From contig NC_071392.1 of the NCBI RefSeq assembly GCF_022682495.2, positions 71,260,097 to 71,324,096 of the forward strand: 64,000 nucleotides of DNA, written 5' to 3'. The position numbers and the translations under genes were made by a program. Below are positions 25,395 through 37,465 of the stretch, in pieces. How positions within the stretch are numbered: the first letter of the stretch is position 1; each line of letters opens with the position of its first letter. Source of the stretch: Desmodus rotundus. Its lineage: Eukaryota; Chordata; Mammalia; Chiroptera; Phyllostomidae. Under the pieces are notes generated by a model. The model did not search any database, was not told the DNA's origin, and worked only from the letters and a program-made list of their open reading frames with translations.

Positions 25395-27905
25395 TATCTA
25401 TCTTCCCCACTATATTTATAATAGCAGAAAGGCTGTTATCCACAGGGCATAAAGCTATCCAAGCCGGGCTCTCCAGGACTGGCAATCTACTTTCTGAATA
25501 GTTTTGTTTTCTTTGATATTTCATTTTGTTCTCTTTGATATTAGCTCTATTGTATATTATTGATAAAAATATTAAAATTACATTTGTGAGGAAAATCAAC
25601 AGTGATCCCCCTAAAGCCGCATCACATATAATTGTCAATATTTATTAAGACCATGCAACTAAATTCTTTATGAGAAAAGCAACTGCAGACATCAAGTTAA
25701 GGTCCATTCATTGTTTTTCACTATGGAAGAAAGTTATACAGTTTTATCATGGCTATTGGTGCTTCTTCCTCCAAATCATCTTCTGCTAATGCTCTCTCTA
25801 CCTTCCCAGTAGAGAATACAGTACTTACCACTCACTGACAACTCCAATCTTAGGATGCGAACTTTAGGAAGTTCTCTTCTTATCTGAAGATTATATTGTT
25901 TACTTACGTTCACAAAACACGTTCTTTAAATCCAGCCTTCTCTGCCTCAATACTTGTTTGGTGATGATTCTTGTAGTTGGTTTAATACGGTTCAATTTGG
26001 GATCAAGAGCATGCCTTGATCATAGGTTGGTAAGAATTAGGAGTATTTAGTTTAATGTGTTCACTCCTCTTTCTGGTTCCAAAATGCACACAACTTATAC
26101 AGGACACCATGAAAACATAAGGTCAAAATTTAGAGGAGTCTGCAATGAAGGGGAAAGGAGGATAGATACCAAAAATGAAGTCAGGATCAAGATTGTTGTA
26201 CCAACTTTCCAGTGTGACATCCCATATTCTTCTTAAGGTAATACAAAAACTTGATTCTCAGTTTTCTAGCACCCATGAGGTGGAGGAAAACACAAAAATT
26301 ACCCAATGCACAGTGACTGGGACCTAAATAAGCCAGATATTCAGGAAAAGCACAACTGCGTTAAGAATGGAGGTAAATTTCTTTGTATGGGACACACAGT
26401 ATCCCACAGCAAATGACAACCTTGGTGACAATCTTGTAGTAAATAAATTAATGACCTGCATAAAGCTTTTCTTATCAGGTTCTATGACATGACGTTCAAA
26501 ACAGTTTAGTACAAGCATTTTACTGTTTGGGAGAATGAGGTAAGAAATGGGAGGGAGTCAGTTTCTGGTACCCCAATCTCTCAAGGATAGATGCTGGACT
26601 GGGCAAGTAAGGCCTATGAATCCTATTTCTTCTAACTGAATTTCTGATAAGACCTGGACCAGAGCAGCTTTGAGATCATACTTTCTAATCAACAAGTGTC
26701 CTGAGCATGGCGACTTGGTGTTGCCAGTGAAAGAGAAGGCCAAAAGCTTTCACAGCCAGGGTTCTCCTCCCGTGACGTAGGCCTTACTAGAAAGCTGTAC
26801 CATGGCTGCTTAGGCATGAGCTGAGGGAGTTAATAGTCTACAACACCAAAACAGTCCTCAACATATCATCGTGGATGTGTTCCAATCTGCATTTTCAAAG
26901 GCATAATCATTGCTTAAGTTGTTCATGCTACAGTCAGGCTGCCATTATTTTCACCTGCAACATTGTAAAATGCATGTAACCTGAGAGGCACACTAACTAT
27001 GATTTTCTGTTTACGAAAACACTCAAAGGATACCTGGTATTGAACTGTGTAATTTACCCTTTCCTCTCCAAGATAAACAGGTTATGATGTGTAATACCAG
27101 CTGCAGTTACTAAATGTGATATTTTAGTTATTTAGTTATTTACTTATTAGTCATAGTGCAAATAACTAAAAATGGAGATTACTGCAGGGGGGGGAATTCA
27201 CTAGTAATTTTTTTTCCTGAGCATTTGTCTATAACCTTCTTTTGCAGAAACCATTTATATTTTGGGTAGATAAAAATATGAATAAAAATAAAAGACATAT
27301 TTCTGTCAACCAGAGAAAAATCACTTATATTTTTGTCTGTCTCCTTCTAGATATTTTGTATAGAAATTTATACTATACAGTCCATTTTTATTTACAGAAT
27401 CAAAAGCTGAAGAAAAGAAAGCAAAATGCATCAGTTAACTTTTTGGGTTTGTTCCAGATTTTCCATGAATTGTTAAACATACAGCATATTTAATAGAAGA
27501 AATACTGTACCTATAACGTGTCAGCTTCCAATGCAGACCGTTGATTGGAGAAACCTGTTTTCAATTTATCAAGGAGGAAAGAGCATACATTTTATGTTAA
27601 CTGTCTAGTATGCTAATGGCTCTACAATTATGAGAGGAAAGGAATCCATTTTAAAAGCTTAGGTAAACTGTATTCTTTACTAAACAAATGGAGACTTGTC
27701 TGCAGAAATGAACACATTAGTAGAGTTGGGGACGACCATTCAGAGTGGTTCTTAAATAATTTTGGAGAAATGTCTTGTATTGATAGACAAACTGCCATTT
27801 ATTCTAATCTTCCCTAAATAAGGGCTGCATTTTATTATTACAGGGATTTAAGTTTCTAGGTAAAATAAGTCAGTCATTATGTAAAATAATATGTATAAAA
27901 TACTA
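25395..27905. other. Unassigned AT-rich intergenic DNA
   Basis: I see no gene or clear repeat. A short G9 run lies near 27187-27195. Confidence 0.45.
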
Positions 27906-27909
27906 AACA

Positions 27910-28330
27910 CGGACACAAATTCTTTGATACTCTCCCCCTTGAAAAGTTGAATTTGGGATCTATCGCTTGACCAACAGAATAAAATGCAAGAATGAATATA
28001 AGAGAAGTAGCGTTCTGGGACTTCTGAGGCCAGAAAAAAATCTTTCAGATTTTGCCTTGGCCTTGGGGAACACTTATTCCAGAGGAAGCCACTCTTTATG
28101 CAGGAAATGCAATGCTCAGACTCTCTGTTGGGAGGAAGCCCAGCCCAGCCTCACGAAGAGAAACAGATGCCTGATCAGCCTCCAGCTGTTCATCTATCTC
28201 AGCCCAGGTGCTGGGTGTGAGTGAAGAAGCCCTCAGGAGACTTGACTCCAGCTCAGCTGCTATATGACAGCAAGTTTCTGAGGGACCCCAAGCTGAGCAC
28301 ATCAACCCGCAGAACCGCATGTGATAAAAA
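27910..28330 (+). repeat. Old LTR-type repeat, tentative
   Basis: The stretch 'cttgaccaacagaata...' through 'gtgagtgaag' and 'cagaaccgcatgtgataaa' follows the order of an old mammalian LTR-derived repeat that I cannot name with certainty. Frames on both strands inside it are not convincing genes. Confidence 0.3.
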
Positions 28331-28499
28331 TGAAGCTACAAAGCTTTAGAACTTATTACCCGGTAGTAAGTAGGTAATCAGAACACTCAGGTTATGATTA
28401 AAAAGAACCAGTCCACAGTCAACTTACCAATTTCATAACAGGAACACAAAACATCCTCTAAATGTATTGTTCTGATGAGGTGGAAAACTTCTGGGGATC

Positions 28500-28655
28500 A
28501 GGAGAGCCAACGTCTAGCCCAAGCTCTATACCTGCAAGTTGTATGCATGTGGACAAGCCATTTAACCCTTCTGGGTCTTGGTTTTATCATCTGTAAGATG
28601 AATGAGTGGGACAAAATGATTTTTACAGTGTTGTGGAGGTCTAAAATCCTGAATT
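28500..28655 (+). repeat. MIR SINE fragment
   Basis: It contains 'gtggacaagccatttaacccttctgggtcttggttttatcatctgtaagatgaatg', which tracks the MIR core (usually 'gggcaagtcacttaacctctctgagcctcagtttcctcatctgtaaaatg'). Confidence 0.8.
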
Positions 28656-28659
28656 AATA

Positions 28660-29190
28660 AACTTAAGCAGTAACTAGTAGTCCCTGGTAGCCTCCACCTC
28701 TTAATTCCCTTAAGCTCTTATGTATCATCATGAGCAAGAGAGGTGGAAAAAATAAAATTATGAGCCCCATTGAAAGTGACTGCTTCATAGATTCCAGCTG
28801 AAAACTTTTTGGCTATTTCAGGACAGCAACCATGTGGTGGGAAGATATTTGCTGAATTATAATACCTTAGTATCAGGATAATTCATGAAAACTCATGCAG
28901 AGTGGGCCAATTCATGTTTCAGAAAATTTTCCAGTATGAAGGTGTCATGAGAATCTTTGTGACAAAGGAATCAAGTACCAAATACATTTTAATCTCAGAG
29001 TTTGGAATGCTGCATAGACAACTTTCTAAAGGATAAAGCAGAAAATCCATGATTAGCTTAATTTTTAATTTGCTGGAGGGAACTTGAAAGTTCCTTGTAT
29101 AGCCCTGTATACTAATTACTTAAACTCTTTGCTATACATAATTAAAATTTTACTAATACCCTTTACCCTATATTCTTGAAACCTGTAACA
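28660..29190. other. Unassigned intergenic DNA
   Basis: Nothing recognisable is seen. Confidence 0.4.
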
Positions 29191-29194
29191 TTCC

Positions 29195-29465
29195 CACTTT
29201 CCCACCTCACTTACCTCCACCTAATGTTTCCACTGCTCACCTTCAAGAAACAGGTCAGGTATCATCTTTCCAAGCAAACTTTTACAACTTAAATAGCCTG
29301 GATGAGCCACATCACAGCAATCTGAAGATGTCTTTCATGTTCATTGCTAAATTGTTTATGGTGATTTCTATACCCTCACTTAACTGTGAACTCCTCGAGA
29401 ACAAGGGCCATGTTTTCATATGTGTATGCTCAATGTCTAAGTCAGTTGTCTGGCTAAATGAATAA
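29195..29465 (+). repeat. L2-like LINE 3' fragment
   Basis: The end segment 'aactgtgaactcctcgagaacaagggccatgttttcat' followed by 'ggctaaatgaataactgg' matches the L2 3' end pattern ('ctgtgagctccttgagggcagggaccatgtctt ... aatgaatgaa'). Confidence 0.7.
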
Positions 29466-29543
29466 CTGGTGCTAGACCTAGAGAAAAGTAGAAGGCAAAC
29501 TCCAGGGCAGGCAATGCTAGCAGTAATTCAACATGTCTGTATT

Positions 29544-29995
29544 AGGTTCCTATTGCTGTTATAACAAATTACAACACAGACCCAGTGGCTTAAAGCAACA
29601 CACATTTATCACCTAATAGTTCTGGAGGTGAGAAGTCCTAAAATCAAGGGTTGGCAGGGCTGCATTTCTTATAGAATTTCAAGGGAAGAATCTGTTTCCT
29701 CACCTCTTTCACATTGTAGAAGAGGCTGCCTGCATTCGTGGTTGTGGCCTCTTCTTCCACCTTCAAAGCCAGCAGTGAATCATCCTCAAATCTCTCTGAT
29801 TCTGGCCTCCTTCTACCACTTATAAGGACTTTTGTGATTATATTGGGGCCACCTAGATAATCTTCTCATTCAAGGTCCTTGACTTAATCATATATTCAAA
29901 CTCTCCTTTGCCAGGTAAGGTAATATATCCACAGATTTTGGGCATTCAGACATGGACATCTTTGATGGGGGCCTTATTCTGCCTCTCACAATATC
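29544..29995 (+). mobile_element. MaLR (MLT1-like) solitary LTR
   Basis: The run 'tgtattaggttcctattgctgttataacaaattac', then 'cagtggcttaaagcaacacacatttatcacctaatagttctggagg' and the closing 'catggacatctttgatgggggccttattctgcc' are diagnostic of an ERVL-MaLR LTR. No internal retroviral region is attached, so it is an old solo LTR. The exact subfamily is uncertain. Confidence 0.75.
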
Positions 29996-29999
29996 TAAT

Positions 30000-30330
30000 T
30001 TGGACATCCATTCACAAATGTGGTCTAGTGAAAGCTGCCCAGATTCAGACTGGAAGGAGGAGGCTCATGACCTGACAAGGGAAAGCTGCGTCTTTCCCCT
30101 CCACCTTTAGAGGTTTGCCTTCTAAATAGGGGATAAACATAGTTCTTCACTGATATATTGGAAAGATTCATGACAGAATGATCTCTGCCTTCACACTGAG
30201 GAAACTTTCTTCCAATACAGTAGATGTGATTGTCTAGTTAGTGATGATAACCGCAGCGATGGATGCTGTCACTCATCTCTTAGAAAGTAAGAATCATTGC
30301 TGCACTGAGTACTCATATCTATTCTAGAAG
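30000..30330. other. Unassigned intergenic DNA
   Basis: No gene or clear repeat is seen. Confidence 0.35.
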
Positions 30331-30334
30331 AGTT

Positions 30335-30500
30335 GCTCTTCACTGCAAATTGATATCACCTTGGACGCTTTCTAAGAGTACCAGTATCTTGGATCCCTCC
30401 ACCCCAAAGATTCTGATTCAATTTGTCTGGGGTGAGTGCCGATATTACTAGATTAAAAATCTACCCAGGTGATTTTAATATTCCAGAGGTTTTCATTGGC
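30335..30500 (+). mobile_element. MER5A-like hAT-Charlie fragment
   Basis: The run 'aaattgatatcaccttgga...' then 'ccccaaagattctgattcaatttgtctggggtgagtgcc' and 'acccaggtgattttaatattcc' matches the near-palindromic MER5A layout, in which the same 'aggtgattctaat' motif occurs at both ends in opposite orientation. Confidence 0.7.
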
Positions 30501-30504
30501 AGGC

Positions 30505-32095
30505 ACATATCATAAGTAATGCATTATGAGTTATTAAGTTGGTAGTTACTCTGGTGTCAAATTGAAAGGACTAAGCACTGTGCAAGTTCAGCATGACTAA
30601 ACTATATTAAATTCTTCTAGACAACTTTCTCATATTTCAAAAAGTAGCCAGAGTTCGAAATTTGAGATGAAATGCATTTACCTGAATCTCACTTTGCTTG
30701 TGATATAGACACCTGAGATAGATCTCAGGAGGAATAATTTAAATGTATTCAGGGTGTAGTGGAGCCTGAGGATATATATAAAGCAAGAAGAAAATGAGCA
30801 GCGATCTTAGATTGCTCTGAAAATGACTGAAAGAGGGGGGAAAGTCTCATTAATTGCTTCATAAAAGCAATGTAAGGCAGCAAGGACTGGTGGGCTTTGG
30901 ATGCATCTGAGCAAACCGAGGTGATTATAAATAAGTAGAAAGGCTGAGATCATTTCTGCGTAAGGAAAATGACAAGGCTTCCCAAAGCTTCACTGCTTTG
31001 GCAATGTGGAGGCAATTATAATGTTCTTTAAAAACGTGTTGCAAGATGCATTGCCTGTCAGAATGGCACTGCTTTACTTCCTAAATCACAATCACTAACA
31101 ATTTATTCTGCAGGGAGATACTATCTTCTAAACTAGTAGTTATAAAGTCAATATCTAAATTGCAACATATGCCTTATCTTCAGCCTATGCACCCAAATCA
31201 CTAGACTGTAAATATAAATATACCTACATATTTCATTATGTATTAGTATGACTTAACTTTTGTATTTTTGGTGGTGATGTTTTACAGTTTTAATCCCTTG
31301 TTGGACAGTTGGGCATAGTAGAGGGAATTCAAGAAGTATTCTAGCTCTGAATCCTGAAATTCCTGCTGAAAGTGACTGCTTTGAGAGCTTAGGTTTTTCT
31401 TGTGTCTGGGTGTTGTCAGTTCAGGTAGTAACTCTTGGCATTTTTTTTAAAATGGCAGAGAACTTCCCAGAAACTCATAGTACTTTGACTTCATCATCTT
31501 TTGCAGGTCATGATTTCTAATACACTTCAACATACCTGTCTGAACTTTTCATCTAAGTACCAGCACTACTGTCCATGGTTTAGGAACAGAGTAGTCATGC
31601 AATAATTTGAGATAACAGAACCTTAACAAATACAATGTCCTTTATTCATTAGAAATAGAATGTTCTGTGCTAGAGGAGCCATCTTTCTGAAATTCAGCAC
31701 CTTAAAAAAACACACACACATTTAATTAGGTTTTTGCCTACTGGGTGAGTCAGTTGGTTTAAGGGTTATACAAAGCATCTTTGCTAACCAGAATTTTGGC
31801 ATTTAATATACATAGTACCTCTGTGGGTTTTCCCACAAATGAATGAACGGATAGATCTCAGACAAGTGCTCTTTTCCATATTTGGTTCTGCACTGACATT
31901 CACAAAAATATTTTCTCTCTTAAGAATCTGATATATTTTAAACAATGCTCCTCTTTTTATTCCACTCTCCCTCTCTATTCAAAAACATTGCTGAGGTATT
32001 TTTTTTTCTCCCATTGCTCCCCAGGCAGCAAAGCAGAAGTGGACCACAACTATTAGCCTACGTGTGGATCAGTGAAAAAAATCCATGTTAGACAC
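30505..32095. other. Unassigned AT-rich intergenic DNA
   Basis: I see no gene. About 31735-31850 weakly resembles a tRNA-derived SINE head ('actgggtgagtcagttggttt') but has no clear box B. Confidence 0.4.
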
Positions 32096-32109
32096 AAAGG
32101 GCCCACAGT

Positions 32110-32268
32110 CTATATAAGGTCTTTCCTGTACATTTCCAGTTCATCAGACTTTGGTCTATATTAAAACAGAAGGAATATTTTTTATTTTCTCACAATACAG
32201 CCATACGAAAGGGCTGAAGAGGAAGATGGGATTTGTCTTGAAGTTGCTTTTATTTCTGTGCTTCATTG
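32110..32268 (+). other. Candidate TATA promoter plus signal-peptide first exon (weak)
   Basis: A TATA box (TATATAAGG, 32111-32119) lies about 110 bp ahead of an ATG at 32226. The ATG opens MGFVLKLLLFLCFIVSQS, a textbook-shaped signal peptide with a hydrophobic core of about 11 residues. A consensus-like 5' splice site (ATT|GTAAGC) falls at 32268. If not spliced, the frame runs to a stop at 32403-32405 with a Cys-rich ending that I do not recognise. I cannot find a second exon or name a gene. This may be coincidence in AT-rich DNA. Confidence 0.2.
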
Positions 32269-32409
32269 TAAGCCAGAGTAAAAATGAAGGCACACCCCCG
32301 GGGCTGAGGGACAGCTTGCAGTTCTCTGATGCACAATTGCGAGATGCTAACATTTGCCACTGCAGCTGCAGTGGTTCCACTGGGAAGATGGGGAACGTGC
32401 TCTAGTGGT

Positions 32410-35400
32410 ATCTCCCAGGCTTGAGAGTAAAGCTTGTCAAAAAGACAATGGCCTATCTTTCAAATGAGAAATGAGGCCTTTTATTCTGTTTATGAGGGGT
32501 ATTTATGGTTGTTTATGAACACATGGTTATTTATGTGTGTCCTTTTACTGTAAAAAGTTTGCCACCAATAGCAAACACAGTTAAAGGCAAGAGGCCATGT
32601 CCATGAACAAACAAAGGCAGGCGGACAGGAAAATGGGACTTCCCTAAGTGGGGGAAAAATGAAAATGTAGGGGAAAACTCCCTACCCACAACACCAGTAT
32701 AGGGTTTTCATTGTCTTCAATCTTCAAAATTTCTTATGGTTTTAAATTTTCTGCATTATATTTTCCCCTTGTACTTCTTGTTATGAATTTTGGCATTGGG
32801 AGATTGATGAATGAAAATATTCTTCTTAAACTTGGCTGCTGTGCACACTGCGGCAGATCAAACCATGATCATAAACATCAAGTTATGATGCTTGTGTGTT
32901 TATGAACCAGCTTCTAAGAACTGCAACAGCCCTTGGAGATAACCTAGTTCTAGTCCACTATTTTACAACTGGAAAAAAAAAAAAAAAGGAGAACCTCCAG
33001 TGAGGATTTTTCAGTCATGCTTGTAACTTCTGAGTGTGTTTTTGGAACTCTAGACTGAGCTTGGCGATGGTCTTATGTGGCTCCTGGGGGCGCTCTTAGC
33101 AGGACTGGCCTTCTTTATAAGCCAAAATGCACACATATACTGACAAGGTCCTTGGTCTAATGCATAAAGAATGGGCATTTGTTGATTAACTTAATAAAAC
33201 AAAATATGATCCCTGATGGACTATCTGAAAAAGCTACCACCTGAGAGGTTATATTGTGAATTAAGACATTATATTTCCAAGCACTCCTCTGTGAGCAGTT
33301 ACACATAAAATTAACAGACAATGTCAGAAGCATTATTCTGGGTCTGCTACTCTCTGAATCCATATGGCTTAGAGTGGTGCTTCCCTAAAGCTGTCTTAAG
33401 AGTGGTGTTAATTCATAACAGTTTTTTATTTTGATCAATCCAATGCTAAATCAAAATTTAATAGAATAGAAAAAAGTGAATAATTTAAAAATGTTTAAAA
33501 TTCTCTCACTTTAAAATATAGTGCTTTTCTTTCTGAGATGAACTTCCCTGTATTTTCTGGTGTTAGGATATCTATTGTTTTATGAAATAGTCATGCTACT
33601 ATATGGTAGGTCTTTTTTTCTGTCATCTTTATTTGAAAAAAAATTGACATAACTATATTTAATTGATCAATGAAGCCAAAAAATTGGTAATTCTTGACTT
33701 CCATATGGTGGGTGGCTTTGACATGTTAGAGGCAGAGGCTAGCAGGTGGGTAAGAAGGCCCTGTAGCCTGTCTCCTCTGGCTAACAACGAGGGTGCTCTC
33801 CCTGTGGAGAAAAATGGGAGCCACTGTAAACTACCACCCTTCACACCCAAACTGTGGCCCTTTGCTTGTCCATAGCACACGCCATTCTCAGAGGTGTCCC
33901 TCTGCCATATCTTATGAAACTTATAAATGTATTTGTGTGTGTATGTAATATAAGCACACATACATGACATTAAATGATAATATAATAAAATTAAGTGATA
34001 AGTTGTATAGGTGTCAAGGAGGGAGAGATAACGCCATACAAGTATAGGTGTTTAGAAAAAGCTTCATAGACTGGTTGGGATTCTTGCCACAACTTGAAGG
34101 AGGGATTTGGGGGACAGGAATGAAGCAGCTGTTCAGAGTCAGATGGAATATTGTAGGATGATCGCAGGATCTGAAGTTAGACGTCTTACACTTGAAAAAA
34201 TAAATGGTTGGATTTATTCTTATGCTAAAATGTTGGTACAGCATGAATAACTAACAACACTTTCAAAATTCAGTTCCTCTCAATCTTATTATTGAAATGT
34301 TTAAAAAGGTAAATTGCCATTATGCCATGAAGACTTTCTTCTGTCGCAAACAGCAAAGTCCATAGACACAGAAATGAATCCCAAAGGCATGCCGTAAGCC
34401 TGTTTTATTAAAAGAAGAAAATGCCATATTCATTGAAGACTTGTGGTAGTTAGAGATATACAAATGCATCTGTTTTGCATTTCATTAACGCATCAAAGGC
34501 ACTTTTGTAGGCACTTTTTCTTATTTTTACCTTCAGCTTTTGAGATATTAAAGCATTTAGAAATAAGCCTTTAGTTTTAGAATTCTTTAGGCCTACGTGG
34601 GAGGATATATTTAAGGTATTCCTTTGGAGATTAATGAGACTTCTGTTTGGCTATTGCTAATTCAAGACCTTTTCTAGAGTCATGACAGTATTGAACTTGA
34701 TTTTGAGTTGATTTTGTGGTGGGATTTTCTTATTAATTATATTTCCATGGGTTCTGAGAGCCCATTTCTTCCATGATATTTTTAAAGGGATAGAAATTAC
34801 AAAGTGTATCACCCAACTCTGACTACTCACATGTCTGCTTTAAATACTTGTCACTTTTAGACTATATCCCTTTGCATGGGACTACCTACTAACGGTAGTT
34901 TGAGGACAGGAACCAATGACAGGGTCAATTTACAGAACTTGATGTTTCAATTGTTCCATTTCAAAATGAACAGCAGCTCTCTTATGTCTCATTCACTTTT
35001 ATGGAGTGAACTATAGCTTCTCACCCATCCACTCAAAGTTTCCAGCTATGAATCTCCAGATATGACACATCATTTCTATCATTAATTGTTTTTCTTAATG
35101 TTGTCTTGTGGGCTTTTTTACTCCTTATTCTACCATCATTCTAATGCTTATTCATCTAGAACTGAATTTGTATGTTTCCCTTACCAAAACAACATAAACC
35201 ACAAAAAAAAAAACAAGCAATCCCCCCAACAATAACAACAGAAAACCCCACAAAGAAACAACCCTAATTCTCCATCTTAATTATTCATTTTGTTAATAGA
35301 AATATCTTTTTCACAGGATAGAAAATACAAATTCCTCTTTACTGTTTCCCTCTTCTATGGAGCCCTTTGAAGTGTCTCAGATTTAGTAAATTTCTCCACC

Positions 35401-35930
35401 AGCTTTAAGACTCCCTTACCTTCAATCCATCAGTCAGTGAGGGGACTCTTTGTGAGGGGACTCTTTTGAAGGTATACTCTTCAGCTTGCTTTGCCTAATC
35501 ATTAAATGCCTCTGTCTGATTTTCTAGGTTGTCTATTCCTTGTTTCCACCCTATCTATCAACTCAATTTACTCCCAGCCCCAGGTCACAATGCTCACACA
35601 CATGAATGCACCCTATCAAATCAAGCCATCCTACCATCTTCCTCTTACATGCCATGCTCAGCTTTCCCTTCACTCACTGAGAGAAATGACAGTCTGAAGA
35701 TACCTCCTTTCCCCATCTGCTATATCCATGTCACGGCTCAGTCTGGGCCAGTTCAAATATTAGGCTGTTCTGACGTTTTTGAAGCAGCTTCCCTAGCTAT
35801 CCAAGTTCATCTTGATTTCTTCCTTCTTTGAAAGTGGTTTGCAAGTAAAGACAAAAACTCACATACTATTACTTAATTGTTATCTGATTGTTTTATGTAC
35901 TCTAAAATAATTTTCAGAAAAATGGTTCTT
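32410..35930. other. Unassigned intergenic DNA
   Basis: There is no convincing gene. A pure A run lies at about 32972-32987. Some GC-richer patches (33720-33900, 34010-34170) could be very old repeats that I cannot name. An A-rich patch lies at 35200-35265. Confidence 0.4.
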
Positions 35931-35945
35931 TAAAAATAATTTTAA

Positions 35946-36179
35946 CCCTGGCCAGTGCTGCTCAGTTGGTTGCAGAGTCATCCCATAAACCAAAAGGTCA
36001 AGGGTTTGATTCCCGATCAGGGCACATATCTAGGTTGCAGGTTCAGCGCCTGGTCAGGGCATGTACAAGAAGGAACTGATCAATGTTTCTCTTTCACATT
36101 GATGTTTCTCTTCTTCTTCTCTTTCTCCCTCTCTTCCCTTCTCTCTAAAATCAATAAGCATGTCCTCAGGTGAGGATAA
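35946..36179 (+). mobile_element. Ves-type SINE (bat tRNA-derived SINE), complete
   Basis: It starts CCCTGGCCAGTGCTGCTCAG (box A region) and has box B 'aagggtttgattcccgatc', then 'cagggcacat' and 'gatcaatgtttctctttcacattgatgtttctc'. A TC-rich tract, 'aaaatcaataagcatgtcctcaggtgaggat' and an A tail follow. A perfect 14-bp TSD AAAAATAATTTTAA flanks it (35932-35945 and 36180-36193). This SINE family is known from bats and is the strongest taxonomic marker in the window. It is too diverged in its tRNA part to be a functional tRNA. Confidence 0.93.
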
Positions 36180-36199
36180 AAAAATAATTTTAAGACTAA

Positions 36200-36660
36200 G
36201 TCATTTCTTTGACAGGCAGAGGTAATTTTCATTCTAAGCTTAAAATGATCACATTCTTTAAAAAGTTATACATGACTAATTCTGAAGAGAGTGTTTTAAA
36301 GGATATATAATGAAAACTGACATTCATGCTTTCATATTTATCCAAATTGATCAGTGCTTAAGAGATAAGACCATAAATAGAATGAAAGCCCTAAGGACAG
36401 CAGCTGCAGATACTGAACAAAGAACAGTGTGAAAACAATGTAAGAAAGAGACAGTGGGACCACATGCCAATCATTTGAATCATATTTTCAGTTATGGGAA
36501 AGCAGTGCATACCACAAATACTTATGGAACATTTATATGAAGAGAAATCACTGTTCAGGTACCATGGATTGTAGGAAATAAAAGAATAAGATAGACCGCA
36601 ACAATAGAGACATGTGTGTGTATGTATATACTTTCAATAATTTCAATTATTCAATTAAAA
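36200..36660. other. Unassigned intergenic DNA
   Basis: No gene or clear repeat is seen. Confidence 0.4.
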
Positions 36661-36674
36661 AATAGCTACTATTT

Positions 36675-36870
36675 CTTAGGGACCAACCACATGCCATGTG
36701 CTGTGCTAGGCACTTCACATGTATCATACATTTAATGGTCACAGGAATCTGAAGAAATAGTTTTTCTCCTATATAAGAAACGTAACAAATTTAGTTTTCT
36801 TACCCAAAGTTACATAATAACTGGTGGAAACCTGATTCAAATCTATTTCTGACTGACTTCAAAGCTCATC
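36675..36870 (+). repeat. MIR SINE fragment
   Basis: The order 'ccatgtgctgtgctaggcacttcacatgtatcatacatttaatggtcacagg', then 'acccaaagttacataataactggtggaaacctgattcaaatc' follows the MIR consensus through core and 3' part. Confidence 0.85.
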
Positions 36871-36929
36871 ATCTGTTGCCTTCCCAAGGAATAGTGAGGG
36901 AGTTTCTAACTTTGGGAAACATAGAAGAT

Positions 36930-37465
36930 TTCTCAGAAAATGGGGCCCTTATCATGTGTTTAGAAGGAACAGGAGTGCTTTGGCTGATGGAAGCAGGTAT
37001 AGAGGGAATATTGAAAAAGTTTTAGGCAGATGCATAAACATGAGAGATAAAGCAAAAAGGCAGAGTTTAATATTTCAGTGTAACTGTGGATTGTTGAGGT
37101 TAGGGGGGAGATAAGGGAAGGAAGTTGTAAGTTGGTGAAAGCCACATCATGAAACAACGTTGTCCAGAGTGTGGACTTTCCTGTGTAGATAATAGTGACT
37201 CTCTGCAGGAGCTAAGCATGCAAACAATCAAATATACATTTCATGAAGCTCACTGTATTGGCAGTCTGGAGAACAGATATAAGGAAACATATTAGAAGAG
37301 TATGGTGATATTTATAATTGAGGGATGATAGAATCCCGAACTAAAGTTTCACAAAGGCCTGTGGAGAGGGTCCAACGAACCTGAGAAATTTTTTATGAGG
37401 TAGAATTTATAGGGCCCAGTAGTTAATTTGATATGGTGAGAGATAGAAAAGGTAGAGCCAAAGAT
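36930..37465 (+). repeat. Ancient interspersed repeat, unassigned
   Basis: The style resembles the repeat at 20345-21480 ('gcagatgcataaacatgagagataaagc', 'ggtgaaagccacatcatg', 'aggtagagccaaagatgacc'). It appears interrupted at about 37466 by the next segment. Confidence 0.3.
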
